Origin: an uncultured Clostridia bacterium
GTDB taxonomy: Bacteria; Bacillota; Clostridia; Christensenellales; Borkfalkiaceae
Direction: 5' to 3'
DNA length: 7,241 bases
Assembly (NCBI GenBank): GCA_947627125.1
Contig: CANQUY010000090.1
Location: 1-7,241, forward strand
Part shown: one piece after another, positions 1 to 5,449 of the stretch
Layout: every line of letters begins with the position of its first letter
Numbering within the stretch: the first letter of the stretch is position 1
Notes under the pieces: generated by a model
The model's database searches: none
The model's input: only the letters and a program-made list of their open reading frames with translations
Told to the model about the DNA's origin: nothing
Translations under genes and position numbers: made by a program

Positions 1-1162
1 GAACGGGAACGAGGTGCTCCTCGTCGAAAAGAACGAAAAGCTCGGCAAAAAGATCTATATCACGGGCAAGGGCAGATGCAACGTCACAAACGACTGTCCG
101 CCCGACGAATTCTTACAGCATGTGGTGCACGGGGAGAAATTTCTGCGCAGCGCCGTCTATCAGTTTCCGCCCCAAAAGCTCATGGATTTTCTCGAGAGCG
201 AGGGATTACCTCTGAAAGTGGAGAGGGGGAACCGCGTGTTTCCCGTTTCCGACCATGCGAGCGACGTCACAAAGACGCTCGAGAGGGCATGCAAAAATGC
301 GGGCGCCACCTTTGAATTTGACACTGAAATTTTGAAAATTGACGTTTTGCATAGTACTATGCGTGGCATAGTATCAAAAAATGGGGAGATTTTGTGCGAT
401 GCGGCGGTCGTGGCGACGGGAGGGCTCACCTATCCCTCGACGGGTTCTACGGGCGACGGGCTGAAATTTGCAAAGGAGCTCGGCCATACGGTCGTACCCT
501 GCAGGCCTTCCCTCACGGGGCTCAATCTCAAGGGCGACTTCACGCCCGTACAGGGCGTTTCGGTGAAAAATGCCGTTTTGACCGCAAAGCGCGGACAAAA
601 GGTCATCTTTTCAGAGATGGGGGAACTTCTCTTCACCCACTACGGCGTCAGCGGGCCGCTCGTCCTTTCTCTCTCCGCGCTCATCAACCGTCTGCCGCCC
701 GATTCTCTGTCCCTTTCTGTCGATTTCAAGCCCGCGCTGGACGAAAAGACGCTCGATGAGAGGCTCATACGGGACTTTACGGAGCGGAAGAACGAGCAGA
801 TGAAGAGCGTCATCCGCGGCCTTTTGCCCGCGAGTTTGGGGCTCTTTGTGCTGAATTTTGCCCAAATTTCACCCCAAAAACAGGCAAATGCCGTCACAAG
901 GGAGGAGCGGCAGAGGCTGCTTTCCGCCCTCAAGAACTTTCCGCTCATCCCGACGTCGCTCCGCGGTTTCGACGAGGCCGTTGTGACCTCGGGAGGGGTC
1001 GATCTGAAGGAAGTGGACCCGAAAACGATGGAGAGCAAAAAGATCAAGGGGCTGTATTTCTGCGGCGAAGTGCTCGACATTGACGCTTTCACGGGGGGAT
1101 TCAACCTGCAGATCGCCTTTTCCACGGGCTATGCGGCGGGAAATGCCCTCAAGGCAAATTGA
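1..1162 (+). CDS. HI0933/BaiN-family NAD(P)/FAD-dependent oxidoreductase, 5' end outside the window
   Basis: The reading frame is already open at base 2 (N-G-N-E-V-L-L-V-E-K...), so the GTG at 14 is an internal Val codon and not the start. About 386 residues are visible. Judging from the usual family length of about 400-420, roughly 20-30 N-terminal residues are missing, including the Rossmann GxGxxG that binds the FAD ADP moiety. Family motifs seen in order: ITGKGRCNVTN (nt 56-91), RVFPVSDHASDV, ATGGLTYPSTGSTGDG (nt 413-460), GELLFTHYGVSGP, TSGGVDLKEV, and GEVLDIDAFTGGFNLQ near the C-terminus, the last being the flavin-side signature. These place it confidently in the HI0933 flavoprotein family (YhiN, aminoacetone oxidase-like, BaiN). 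Substrates in this family are mostly unknown. BaiN from bile-acid-converting clostridia is one studied member, but family membership alone does not imply bile-acid activity. The stop is TGA at 1160-1162. The gene lies 44 nt upstream of the aroH-cmk fusion with no terminator between, so it is probably in the same operon. Confidence 0.93.
   Translation, partial: NGNEVLLVEKNEKLGKKIYITGKGRCNVTNDCPPDEFLQHVVHGEKFLRSAVYQFPPQKLMDFLESEGLPLKVERGNRVFPVSDHASDVTKTLERACKNAGATFEFDTEILKIDVLHSTMRGIVSKNGEILCDAAVVATGGLTYPSTGSTGDGLKFAKELGHTVVPCRPSLTGLNLKGDFTPVQGVSVKNAVLTAKRGQKVIFSEMGELLFTHYGVSGPLVLSLSALINRLPPDSLSLSVDFKPALDEKTLDERLIRDFTERKNEQMKSVIRGLLPASLGLFVLNFAQISPQKQANAVTREERQRLLSALKNFPLIPTSLRGFDEAVVTSGGVDLKEVDPKTMESKKIKGLYFCGEVLDIDAFTGGFNLQIAFSTGYAAGNALKAN
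349..373. repeat. Small nested palindrome inside the flavoprotein gene
   Basis: GCATAGTA occurs at 349-356 and again at 366-373, with its reverse complement TACTATGC at 355-362 between them. This makes a perfect 14-bp palindrome (349-362) or, alternatively, an 8-bp stem (355-362 with 366-373) around a GTG loop. It lies in an AT-rich patch (about 310-385) that codes for a poorly conserved part of the protein. No T-tract follows, so it is not a terminator. The function is unknown and it may be chance. Confidence 0.4.
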
Positions 1163-1195
1163 ATTTCATTGTTACAATCAACATTATTTACATAT

Positions 1196-1206
1196 AGGAG
1201 GAGCCT
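1196..1206 (+). promoter_or_regulatory. Ribosome binding site of the chorismate mutase-cytidylate kinase gene
   Basis: AGGAGG at 1196-1201 lies 5 nt before the ATG at 1207 and fixes that start, which also matches the normal AroH N-terminus. The 44-nt gap around it (1163-1206) is AT-rich. I see no terminator hairpin in it, and no -35/-10 pair placed so that the ribosome binding site would remain in the transcript. Confidence 0.85.
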
Positions 1207-2214
1207 ATGATTGTTATCCGCGGTGCGACGACGATCCCCTGCGACACGAAAGGGGAGATCCAAAAGGCGGTATATGAGCTTTTAGAGCAGATCGAAAGCA
1301 GAAATTCTTTAAAAAAGGATGAGGTCGTCAGCCTTGTCTTTTCGAGCACGTCGGACATTCATTCCTATTACCCTGCGAAAGCTGCGCGCGAGGCGGGATT
1401 TACAAGCTGTTCTCTCTTTTCGGCGCAGGAGCCCGAGATCGACGGGAGCCTGCCGCTCTGCATCCGCTGTATGCTCTTTGTGGAGAAGAATCTTTCGCCC
1501 TCGCATGTCTATCTCCGCGGCGCAAAGTCGCTGCGAAAGGACATTTCTGGGAAGATCAACATTGCGATCGACGGACCCGCGGGCAGCGGAAAATCCACCG
1601 TTGCCAAGCGGATCGCCAAGGATTACAATATATTGTATCTCGATACGGGAGCCATGTACCGTGCCTGTGCGCTGAAAGTCCTCGAAGAGGGCGTCGATCC
1701 CGAGGATGAGGCCGCGATCGTGGATCTCATGCGGAATGTCAAGCTCGACGTCGTATACGAAAACGGCGTGCAGAAAACCTTGCTCGACGGGCGGGACGTT
1801 TCCGAAGAGATCAGGCAGAACCCTGTTTCTATGGCATCTTCCACCGTTTCAAAGCATGCAAGCGTGCGCATGCACCTCGTTGAAAAGCAGCGGGAGATTG
1901 CGGGAAGGATGTCCTGCGTGCTCGACGGCAGGGATATCGGGACCTATGTTCTGCCCGACGCCGATTTCAAATTCTACCTCACGGCCTCTCCCGACGTCAG
2001 GGCGAAGCGCAGATATGACGAGCTCAAGGCCAAGGGGACAGAGGTCGATTATGAAAAGCTGAAGGAAGAGATCGTCCGCCGCGACGAACAGGACATGAAC
2101 AGATCGTTCGCGCCGCTGAAGCAAGCGGAGGACGCCGTGCTCATTGATACTTCGGAGATGACGATCGATGAAGTTGTAAAGACGATCGGGCGCATCATAC
2201 AGGAGAAACTATGA
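1207..2214 (+). CDS. aroH/cmk: Fusion of AroH-type chorismate mutase and cytidylate kinase
   Basis: A 335-residue two-domain protein, expected to be cytoplasmic. Residues 1-115 match the small trimeric AroH chorismate mutase of the Bacillus subtilis type, which converts chorismate to prephenate for Phe/Tyr synthesis. IRGATT at the start gives R5 (Bs Arg7), YPAKAAR gives K58 and R61 (Lys60, Arg63), AQE gives E75 (Glu78), CIR gives C85 and R87 (Cys88, Arg90), and HVYL gives Y102 (Tyr108). By my hand alignment, Bs Cys75 is Ser72 here. Residues 117-335 are a full cytidylate kinase (CMP/dCMP plus ATP to CDP/dCDP): P-loop GPAGSGKST (123-131), DTGAMYRA (146-153), DGRDIGT (240-246), the SPDVRAKRR lid region, and RRDEQDMNRSFAPL near the end. 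The linker is only a few residues and offers no internal ATG for a free kinase. The next gene starts within the last codons (ATGA overlap). Both halves look catalytically complete. In many bacteria cmk lies beside shikimate-pathway genes (aroA) and rpsA, so the pairing fits known neighbourhoods. Confidence 0.95.
   Translation: MIVIRGATTIPCDTKGEIQKAVYELLEQIESRNSLKKDEVVSLVFSSTSDIHSYYPAKAAREAGFTSCSLFSAQEPEIDGSLPLCIRCMLFVEKNLSPSHVYLRGAKSLRKDISGKINIAIDGPAGSGKSTVAKRIAKDYNILYLDTGAMYRACALKVLEEGVDPEDEAAIVDLMRNVKLDVVYENGVQKTLLDGRDVSEEIRQNPVSMASSTVSKHASVRMHLVEKQREIAGRMSCVLDGRDIGTYVLPDADFKFYLTASPDVRAKRRYDELKAKGTEVDYEKLKEEIVRRDEQDMNRSFAPLKQAEDAVLIDTSEMTIDEVVKTIGRIIQEKL
2201..2214 (+). promoter_or_regulatory. 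plsC ribosome binding site and ATGA start/stop overlap
   Basis: AGGAG (2201-2205) lies inside the last codons of the cytidylate kinase, 5 nt before the ATG at 2211. That ATG overlaps the TGA stop at 2212-2214. This arrangement indicates translational coupling and decides the plsC start, even though the first 45 residues it adds are not part of the conserved acyltransferase domain. Confidence 0.8.
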
Positions 2215-3002
2215 CGGAAGAAGAACAGTCGGCTCCCTTGACGAAAAAGGAGCTGAAAGAGCAAAAAAAGATACAAAAGAAGAGGGAAAAGCAACAGAAA
2301 CGCTTTGAAAAAAACATGAAAAAGCGCAAACTGCTCTTTCCCGCCAACAAAAAGGGGAAGCATGTCATGCCTGTCATGAATTTATTGCGCTTTCTCTTTT
2401 ATCCCGTCCACTTCCTCGTTTACCCGTACAAGCTCTACGGGCATAAGAAAGTCGGTCTTGGTCCATATATTTATTTCGGTAACCATTATTGTATCTGGGA
2501 CGTCTTTTACCCCGCCCGCACGACGGGGGAGGGCATTCACTATCTCATGAAGGAAACCATCTTCTCCGCGCCCGTCCTCGGGAATTGGGCGAGCCATGTG
2601 GGCGGGATCCCCGCCATGCGGGACGGTTCTGACGTCAGAACGCTGATGGATTCTATCAAAGTTCTGAAAAACGGGGAAAAGCTCTCTCTCTTTCCCGAAG
2701 GGACGAGGAATAAGGTTTCCGACGAGGAATTTTTGCCCTTCCACGGCGGCGCGGCGCTCCTTGCCATCAAGACAAAGACGCCCATCATTCCCTTCGTCAT
2801 CTGCAACAGGCCGCATGTGTTCCATGTGACCCATGTCGTGTTCGGCGAACCGTTGGAGCTCTCGGAGTACTACGGCAAACGCATGACGGCGGAGGACTAC
2901 GCCGAGGCGGACGAAAAGCTCAAAAGCAAGCTCTATGAACTCCGCGAGGAGCATCGGGCCTTTCTCGCAAGCAAAAAAAAGAAAAAGAAGAAGGACAAAT
3001 AG
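2211..3002 (+). CDS. plsC: 1-acyl-sn-glycerol-3-phosphate acyltransferase (PlsC/LPLAT family)
   Basis: A 263-residue member of the lysophospholipid acyltransferase family, which acylates lysophosphatidic acid to phosphatidic acid at the inner membrane face. The acyltransferase motifs are present in order: the catalytic H-x4-D as NHYCIWD (H92, D97), GGIPAMRDGSD (131-141, motif II), FPEGTR (161-166, motif III) and TPIIPF (190-195, motif IV). A hydrophobic stretch at about 52-75 (VMPVMNLLRFLFYPVHF...) probably anchors the enzyme to the membrane. Two features are odd: a very Lys/Glu-rich segment of about 45 residues at the N-terminus, likely helical or coiled coil, and a C-terminal SKKKKKKKDK tail. 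Both could bind acidic phospholipids, which is inference. The usual short segment before motif I (V-x-G-x-E-N-I-P) is not recognisable and is replaced by LYGHKKVGLG. The stop is TAG at 3000-3002, with the next start codon immediately after it. The exact acyl acceptor cannot be told from sequence. Confidence 0.92.
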   Translation: MTEEEQSAPLTKKELKEQKKIQKKREKQQKRFEKNMKKRKLLFPANKKGKHVMPVMNLLRFLFYPVHFLVYPYKLYGHKKVGLGPYIYFGNHYCIWDVFYPARTTGEGIHYLMKETIFSAPVLGNWASHVGGIPAMRDGSDVRTLMDSIKVLKNGEKLSLFPEGTRNKVSDEEFLPFHGGAALLAIKTKTPIIPFVICNRPHVFHVTHVVFGEPLELSEYYGKRMTAEDYAEADEKLKSKLYELREEHRAFLASKKKKKKKDK

Positions 3003-3005
3003 TTG
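2991..3005 (+). promoter_or_regulatory. Ribosome binding site and TTG start of ispH-rpsA
   Basis: AAGGA at 2991-2995, part of the codons for the plsC poly-lysine tail, lies 7 nt before the TTG at 3003-3005. The TTG directly follows the plsC TAG. The protein read from it begins MQVIVAKNRGFCAGVKRAV, exactly the normal IspH N-terminus with the first cluster cysteine at position 12. There is no nearby ATG, so TTG is the real start and ispH-rpsA is probably coupled to plsC translation. Confidence 0.85.
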
Positions 3006-5363
3006 CAGGTCATTGTCGCAAAAAACAGGGGCTTCTGCGCCGGCGTGAAGAGGGCAGTGGATACCGCTCTTTCCGTTTCCCCCGAGAACACCTATGTACT
3101 GGGCGAACTCATTCACAATCCCGAGGTCGTCAGGCGGATCGCGGAGCGCGGGATCGTCACTGTTGCCTCCCCCGAAGAAGTTCCCGAGGGAGCCTCGCTC
3201 ATCATCCGTTCCCACGGTGCGGGACGGGAGATCTTTGAGGCGTGCGAAAGGAAGGGCATCCGTGTCATTGACTGCACCTGTCCGTTCGTCCGCCGCACAC
3301 AGGAAATCGTCTTTCGCGCGGGGAAAGAACATAAGATCGTCATCATTGCGGGGGAACCCGAACATCCCGAGGTAAAGGGGATCGCGGGGCAGTGCGACGG
3401 CTCCGTCTATGTTTATTCGTCCGAGGAGGCGGATTTTTCCCGTTTTCGCGAGGAAGAGGTGGTTTTGGTGTCCCAAACTACCTTTTCGGAGCAAAGATTT
3501 TTAAAAATTGCAAAAAATCTTAAAAATGTATACCCTAAAACACTTGAGATTTTTCCCACAATTTGTTATACTACTGTCTGTAGACAGAAAGAAGCCGAAA
3601 AATTGGCCGAAATCTGCGACGCTGTATTGGTGATCGGCGGCAAAGACAGCAGCAATACGGCGAAACTCAGTGAAATTGCATCTGCAAAGGGGAGGCCCGT
3701 TCTGTGGCTGAGCAGTGCAGACGATTTCAAATATGAAACTATTAAAAATTTTAAAAGGGTCGGCATCATAGCGGGAGCGAGCACTCCCGATTGGCAGACT
3801 CAGGAGGTTCTCTTCAAGATGGCAGAAAACAACGCGGAAGTACAGGAGACGACCGAGGTCGTCGAGGAAACGCCCGTGACCGAAGAGGTCGCGGCGGCAG
3901 AAGAAGCGCCCGCATCCGTGGCAGAGGAAGCGGTTCCCGCCGAAGCAGCGGCAGAGGAAACGCCCGCACCCGAAACGGAGGAAGCGGCTCCCGCCGAAGC
4001 AGCGGCAGAGGAAACGCCCGCACCCGAAACGGAGGAAGCAGCCCCCGCCGAAGCAGCGGCAGAGGAGGCGCCCGCACCCGAAGCGCAGCAGGGCAACCTG
4101 ATGGAAAAGGTCGTTGAGGACCTTGGTAAAAACGTGCGCTACAAGAAGGGTCAGATCATCTCCGCCAATATTGTTTCCGCAACGGATGAAGGCATCTATG
4201 TTTCCGCATCCGGTAAACTTGAAATTCTTCTCGCAAAGGAAGATATCGACTGCGAAACTTACAGCCGCGAGGCATATGCGGCCCGCGTCGGTGAAGAGAT
4301 CCAGCTCATGGTCATGGAGATCACCCCCAAGGTGAGGCTCTCCGAAAAGGCCCTGAAGAAGATCAAGGAAGACGAGGCGCTCGTCAAGGAGATCGAGGGC
4401 GGCAAGGAGTTCACCGTGGTCTGCACAGGCTTCAACAAGGGCGGCCTTACGGCAGAGCTCGGGACCTATCCCGTGTTCATTCCCGCCAGCGAGATCCGCT
4501 CCGGGTATGTGAAGGACCTCGAAAAATACAAGGGCAAGACCTTGCGCCTCAAACTGCTTGAGATCAGAAAGGAACGCAGGAAGGAGATCATTGCCTCTCA
4601 GCGCGTCATTCTCGAGGCGGAAAAGGCCGAGCGCGAAGCTCTGAAGGCTCAGAAGGAAGCCGAGTTCTTCGATTCCATCCACGTGGACGACATTGTGGAA
4701 GGAAAAGTCGAACGCGTCACCTCCTTCGGCGCATTCGTTTCCGTGAACGGGTTCGATTGCCTCGCCCACATCTCCGATCTCTCTTGGACGGGCGTCAAGG
4801 AAGTTACCGACGTGCTCACGATCGGCCAACGCTACGAGTTCAAAGTGCTGAAGGTAGACCGCGAGAACAGAAAGGTTTCTATCGGCTATAAACAGCTCCA
4901 GCCCCAGCCTTGGGATCTTGCGGCGGAAAAATATGCCGAGGGCGACGTCGTCCACGGCAAGGTCGTCCGCATCGTTCCCTTCGGTGCGTTCGTCGAGATC
5001 GAAAAGGGCATTGACGGTCTTGTCCATCTCTCCCAGATCTCCCACGAGTGGCTCGACAATCCCACATCCGTCCTCTCTATCGGTGAGGAAGTGGATGCGA
5101 AGATCATCAAGTTCGTGCCCGAAGAGAAGAAGATCAACCTCTCCATCAAGGCTCTTCTGCCCCGTCCCGAGTATGAACCCCGCCATGAGCGCGAGGAGAA
5201 TGCGAACAACGCACAGCGCCGTCCCCGTAAGAACAACAGAAGGGGCGGAAACAACGGCGGCGAGTACGAAGAGGGCGACGAGTACAGAGAATGGACGGAG
5301 GGCGGCTACGGCGGCGCTTCGATCGCAGATCTCCTCGGCGGCAACGACGACGAAAATAAATAA
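3003..5363 (+). CDS. ispH/rpsA: Fusion of IspH (HMBPP reductase) and ribosomal protein S1
   Basis: 786 residues. Residues 1-273 are IspH (LytB), the [4Fe-4S] enzyme that makes IPP and DMAPP from HMBPP, the last MEP-pathway step. Cluster cysteines are C12 (GFCAGV), C93 (CTCP) and C188 (PTICYTT). Substrate-site residues are also present: H38 (ELIHNP), H71 (RSHGAG), H121 and E123 (EHPE), the SQTT at 157-160, DSSNT (215-219) and GASTPD (258-263). An acidic Ala/Glu/Pro linker (about 276-365) follows. Four S1/OB-fold domains then lie at about 378-450, 466-535, 561-630 and 645-716; the last two are the most canonical (VTSFGAFV, VPFGAFVEIEKGIDGLVH). The tail (about 720-786) has an RRPRKNNRRGGNNGG basic/Gly segment, an acidic segment and SIADLLGG. 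IspH-S1 fusions are known in Clostridia. S1 there usually has about four S1 repeats, not six as in E. coli, and is thought to help mRNA binding on the ribosome. This is the last gene before the terminator at 5382. An internal start at M273 could give free S1 (see the separate entries). Confidence 0.96.
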   Translation: MQVIVAKNRGFCAGVKRAVDTALSVSPENTYVLGELIHNPEVVRRIAERGIVTVASPEEVPEGASLIIRSHGAGREIFEACERKGIRVIDCTCPFVRRTQEIVFRAGKEHKIVIIAGEPEHPEVKGIAGQCDGSVYVYSSEEADFSRFREEEVVLVSQTTFSEQRFLKIAKNLKNVYPKTLEIFPTICYTTVCRQKEAEKLAEICDAVLVIGGKDSSNTAKLSEIASAKGRPVLWLSSADDFKYETIKNFKRVGIIAGASTPDWQTQEVLFKMAENNAEVQETTEVVEETPVTEEVAAAEEAPASVAEEAVPAEAAAEETPAPETEEAAPAEAAAEETPAPETEEAAPAEAAAEEAPAPEAQQGNLMEKVVEDLGKNVRYKKGQIISANIVSATDEGIYVSASGKLEILLAKEDIDCETYSREAYAARVGEEIQLMVMEITPKVRLSEKALKKIKEDEALVKEIEGGKEFTVVCTGFNKGGLTAELGTYPVFIPASEIRSGYVKDLEKYKGKTLRLKLLEIRKERRKEIIASQRVILEAEKAEREALKAQKEAEFFDSIHVDDIVEGKVERVTSFGAFVSVNGFDCLAHISDLSWTGVKEVTDVLTIGQRYEFKVLKVDRENRKVSIGYKQLQPQPWDLAAEKYAEGDVVHGKVVRIVPFGAFVEIEKGIDGLVHLSQISHEWLDNPTSVLSIGEEVDAKIIKFVPEEKKINLSIKALLPRPEYEPRHEREENANNAQRRPRKNNRRGGNNGGEYEEGDEYREWTEGGYGGASIADLLGGNDDENK
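3544..3572 (+). promoter_or_regulatory. Candidate internal sigma-A promoter inside the ispH part
   Basis: TTGAGA (3544-3549, 5/6 to consensus), a 17-nt spacer, then TATACT (3567-3572, 5/6) preceded by TG at 3564-3565 (extended -10). Transcription would start near 3579, over a 14-nt near-palindrome CTGTCTGTAGACAG (3574-3587) and about 240 nt before the in-frame ATG at 3819. It lies in an AT-rich patch of an otherwise GC-rich gene. This is a sequence match only, and it may be a by-product of the local base composition. Confidence 0.35.
3802..3821 (+). promoter_or_regulatory. Candidate internal translation start for free ribosomal protein S1
   Basis: AGGAGGT (3802-3808), a full complement of the 16S anti-Shine-Dalgarno, lies 10 nt upstream of an in-frame ATG (3819-3821, M273). 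This is exactly where the IspH domain ends and the acidic linker of S1 begins (MAENNAEVQETTEV). The spacing is slightly longer than ideal. The bases also encode Q-E-V-L, ordinary for the IspH C-terminus, so chance is possible. Confidence 0.3.
3939..4091 (+). repeat. 54-bp in-frame tandem repeat encoding the Ala/Glu/Pro linker
   Basis: Two full units (3939-3992 and 3993-4046) differ at only 2 of 54 bases, both silent. A third partial unit of 45 bases (4047-4091) has about 6 changes. Each full unit encodes AEAAAEETPAPETEEAAP (18 residues). A looser relative precedes them (AAAEEAPASVAEEAVP). The repeat makes a flexible acidic spacer between the IspH and S1 domains. Near-identity at the DNA level points to recent duplication, and copy number may vary between strains. 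Confidence 0.9.
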
Positions 5364-5381
5364 TTTTATCTGAATTTTACG

Positions 5382-5407
5382 AAAAATCCGCTTAACGGCG
5401 GATTTTT
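5382..5407 (+). terminator. Intrinsic terminator after ispH-rpsA
   Basis: AAAAATCCGC (5382-5391) pairs perfectly with GCGGATTTTT (5398-5407) around a 6-nt loop (TTAACG). It starts 18 nt after the stop codon of ispH-rpsA. The A and T runs at the two ends make it potentially active in both directions. It closes the operon that contains the four upstream genes and separates it from htpG. Confidence 0.88.
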
Positions 5408-5420
5408 CTGTTTATATATG
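5392..5420 (+). promoter_or_regulatory. Weak candidate promoter for htpG
   Basis: TTAACG (5392-5397, 4/6 to the -35 consensus), a 17-nt spacer and TATATG (5415-5420, 4/6 to the -10 consensus), with an overlapping TATATA at 5413-5418. Transcription would begin near 5427, just before the ribosome binding site. The -35 would lie in the terminator loop. I see no CIRCE inverted repeat (TTAGCACTC...GAGTGCTAA) and no CtsR-type repeat (GGTCAAA), so heat-shock control by HrcA or CtsR is not supported here. Confidence 0.25.
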
Positions 5421-5435
5421 GTTGAAAGAACTATC

Positions 5436-5449
5436 AAGGAGATTCTGCT
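5436..5449 (+). promoter_or_regulatory. htpG ribosome binding site
   Basis: AAGGAG (5436-5441) lies 8 nt before the ATG at 5450. It sets the start 13 codons before the M-M pair (residues 14-15), in agreement with the usual HtpG N-terminus. Confidence 0.85.

Noticed and set aside
14..16. GTG at 14 as the start of the flavoprotein
   Set aside because: The frame is open upstream to base 2 with family-like residues, there is no ribosome binding site, and the missing Rossmann motif must lie before the window.
318..344. Perfect TTGACA (318-323) and TTGACG (339-344) as possible -35 boxes in the flavoprotein gene
   Set aside because: No -10-like hexamer lies 16-18 nt downstream of either, so no promoter is supported.
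1163..1206. Promoter for aroH-cmk in the 44-nt AT-rich gap
   Set aside because: TTGTTA (1169-1174) has only weak -10 partners at wrong spacing, and a start after TACATA would remove the ribosome binding site from the transcript.
2973..2999. A AAA AAG slippery heptamer in the plsC lysine tail (dnaX-like frameshift site)
   Set aside because: A -1 shift would enter ispH in the wrong frame and give a long meaningless tail. The zero frame already ends two residues before a well-placed ispH start, and I saw no stimulatory stem-loop.
2382..3494. Long minus-strand open frame (370 codons) across plsC and ispH
   Set aside because: It is codon-registered with the sense genes, so it stays open merely because TTA, CTA and TCA codons are rare in them. 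The protein is low-complexity and resembles no family, and the sense genes have clear catalytic motifs.
3791..4117. Plus-strand Arg/Gly-rich open frame over the linker repeat
   Set aside because: It is an out-of-frame reading of the 54-bp repeat, with no independent start signal.
3501..5186. Long minus-strand open frame (561 codons) opposite ispH-rpsA
   Set aside because: Same codon-registered shadow effect. The Gly/Phe/Cys/Arg repeats are simply the reverse of the Ala/Glu/Pro linker repeat.
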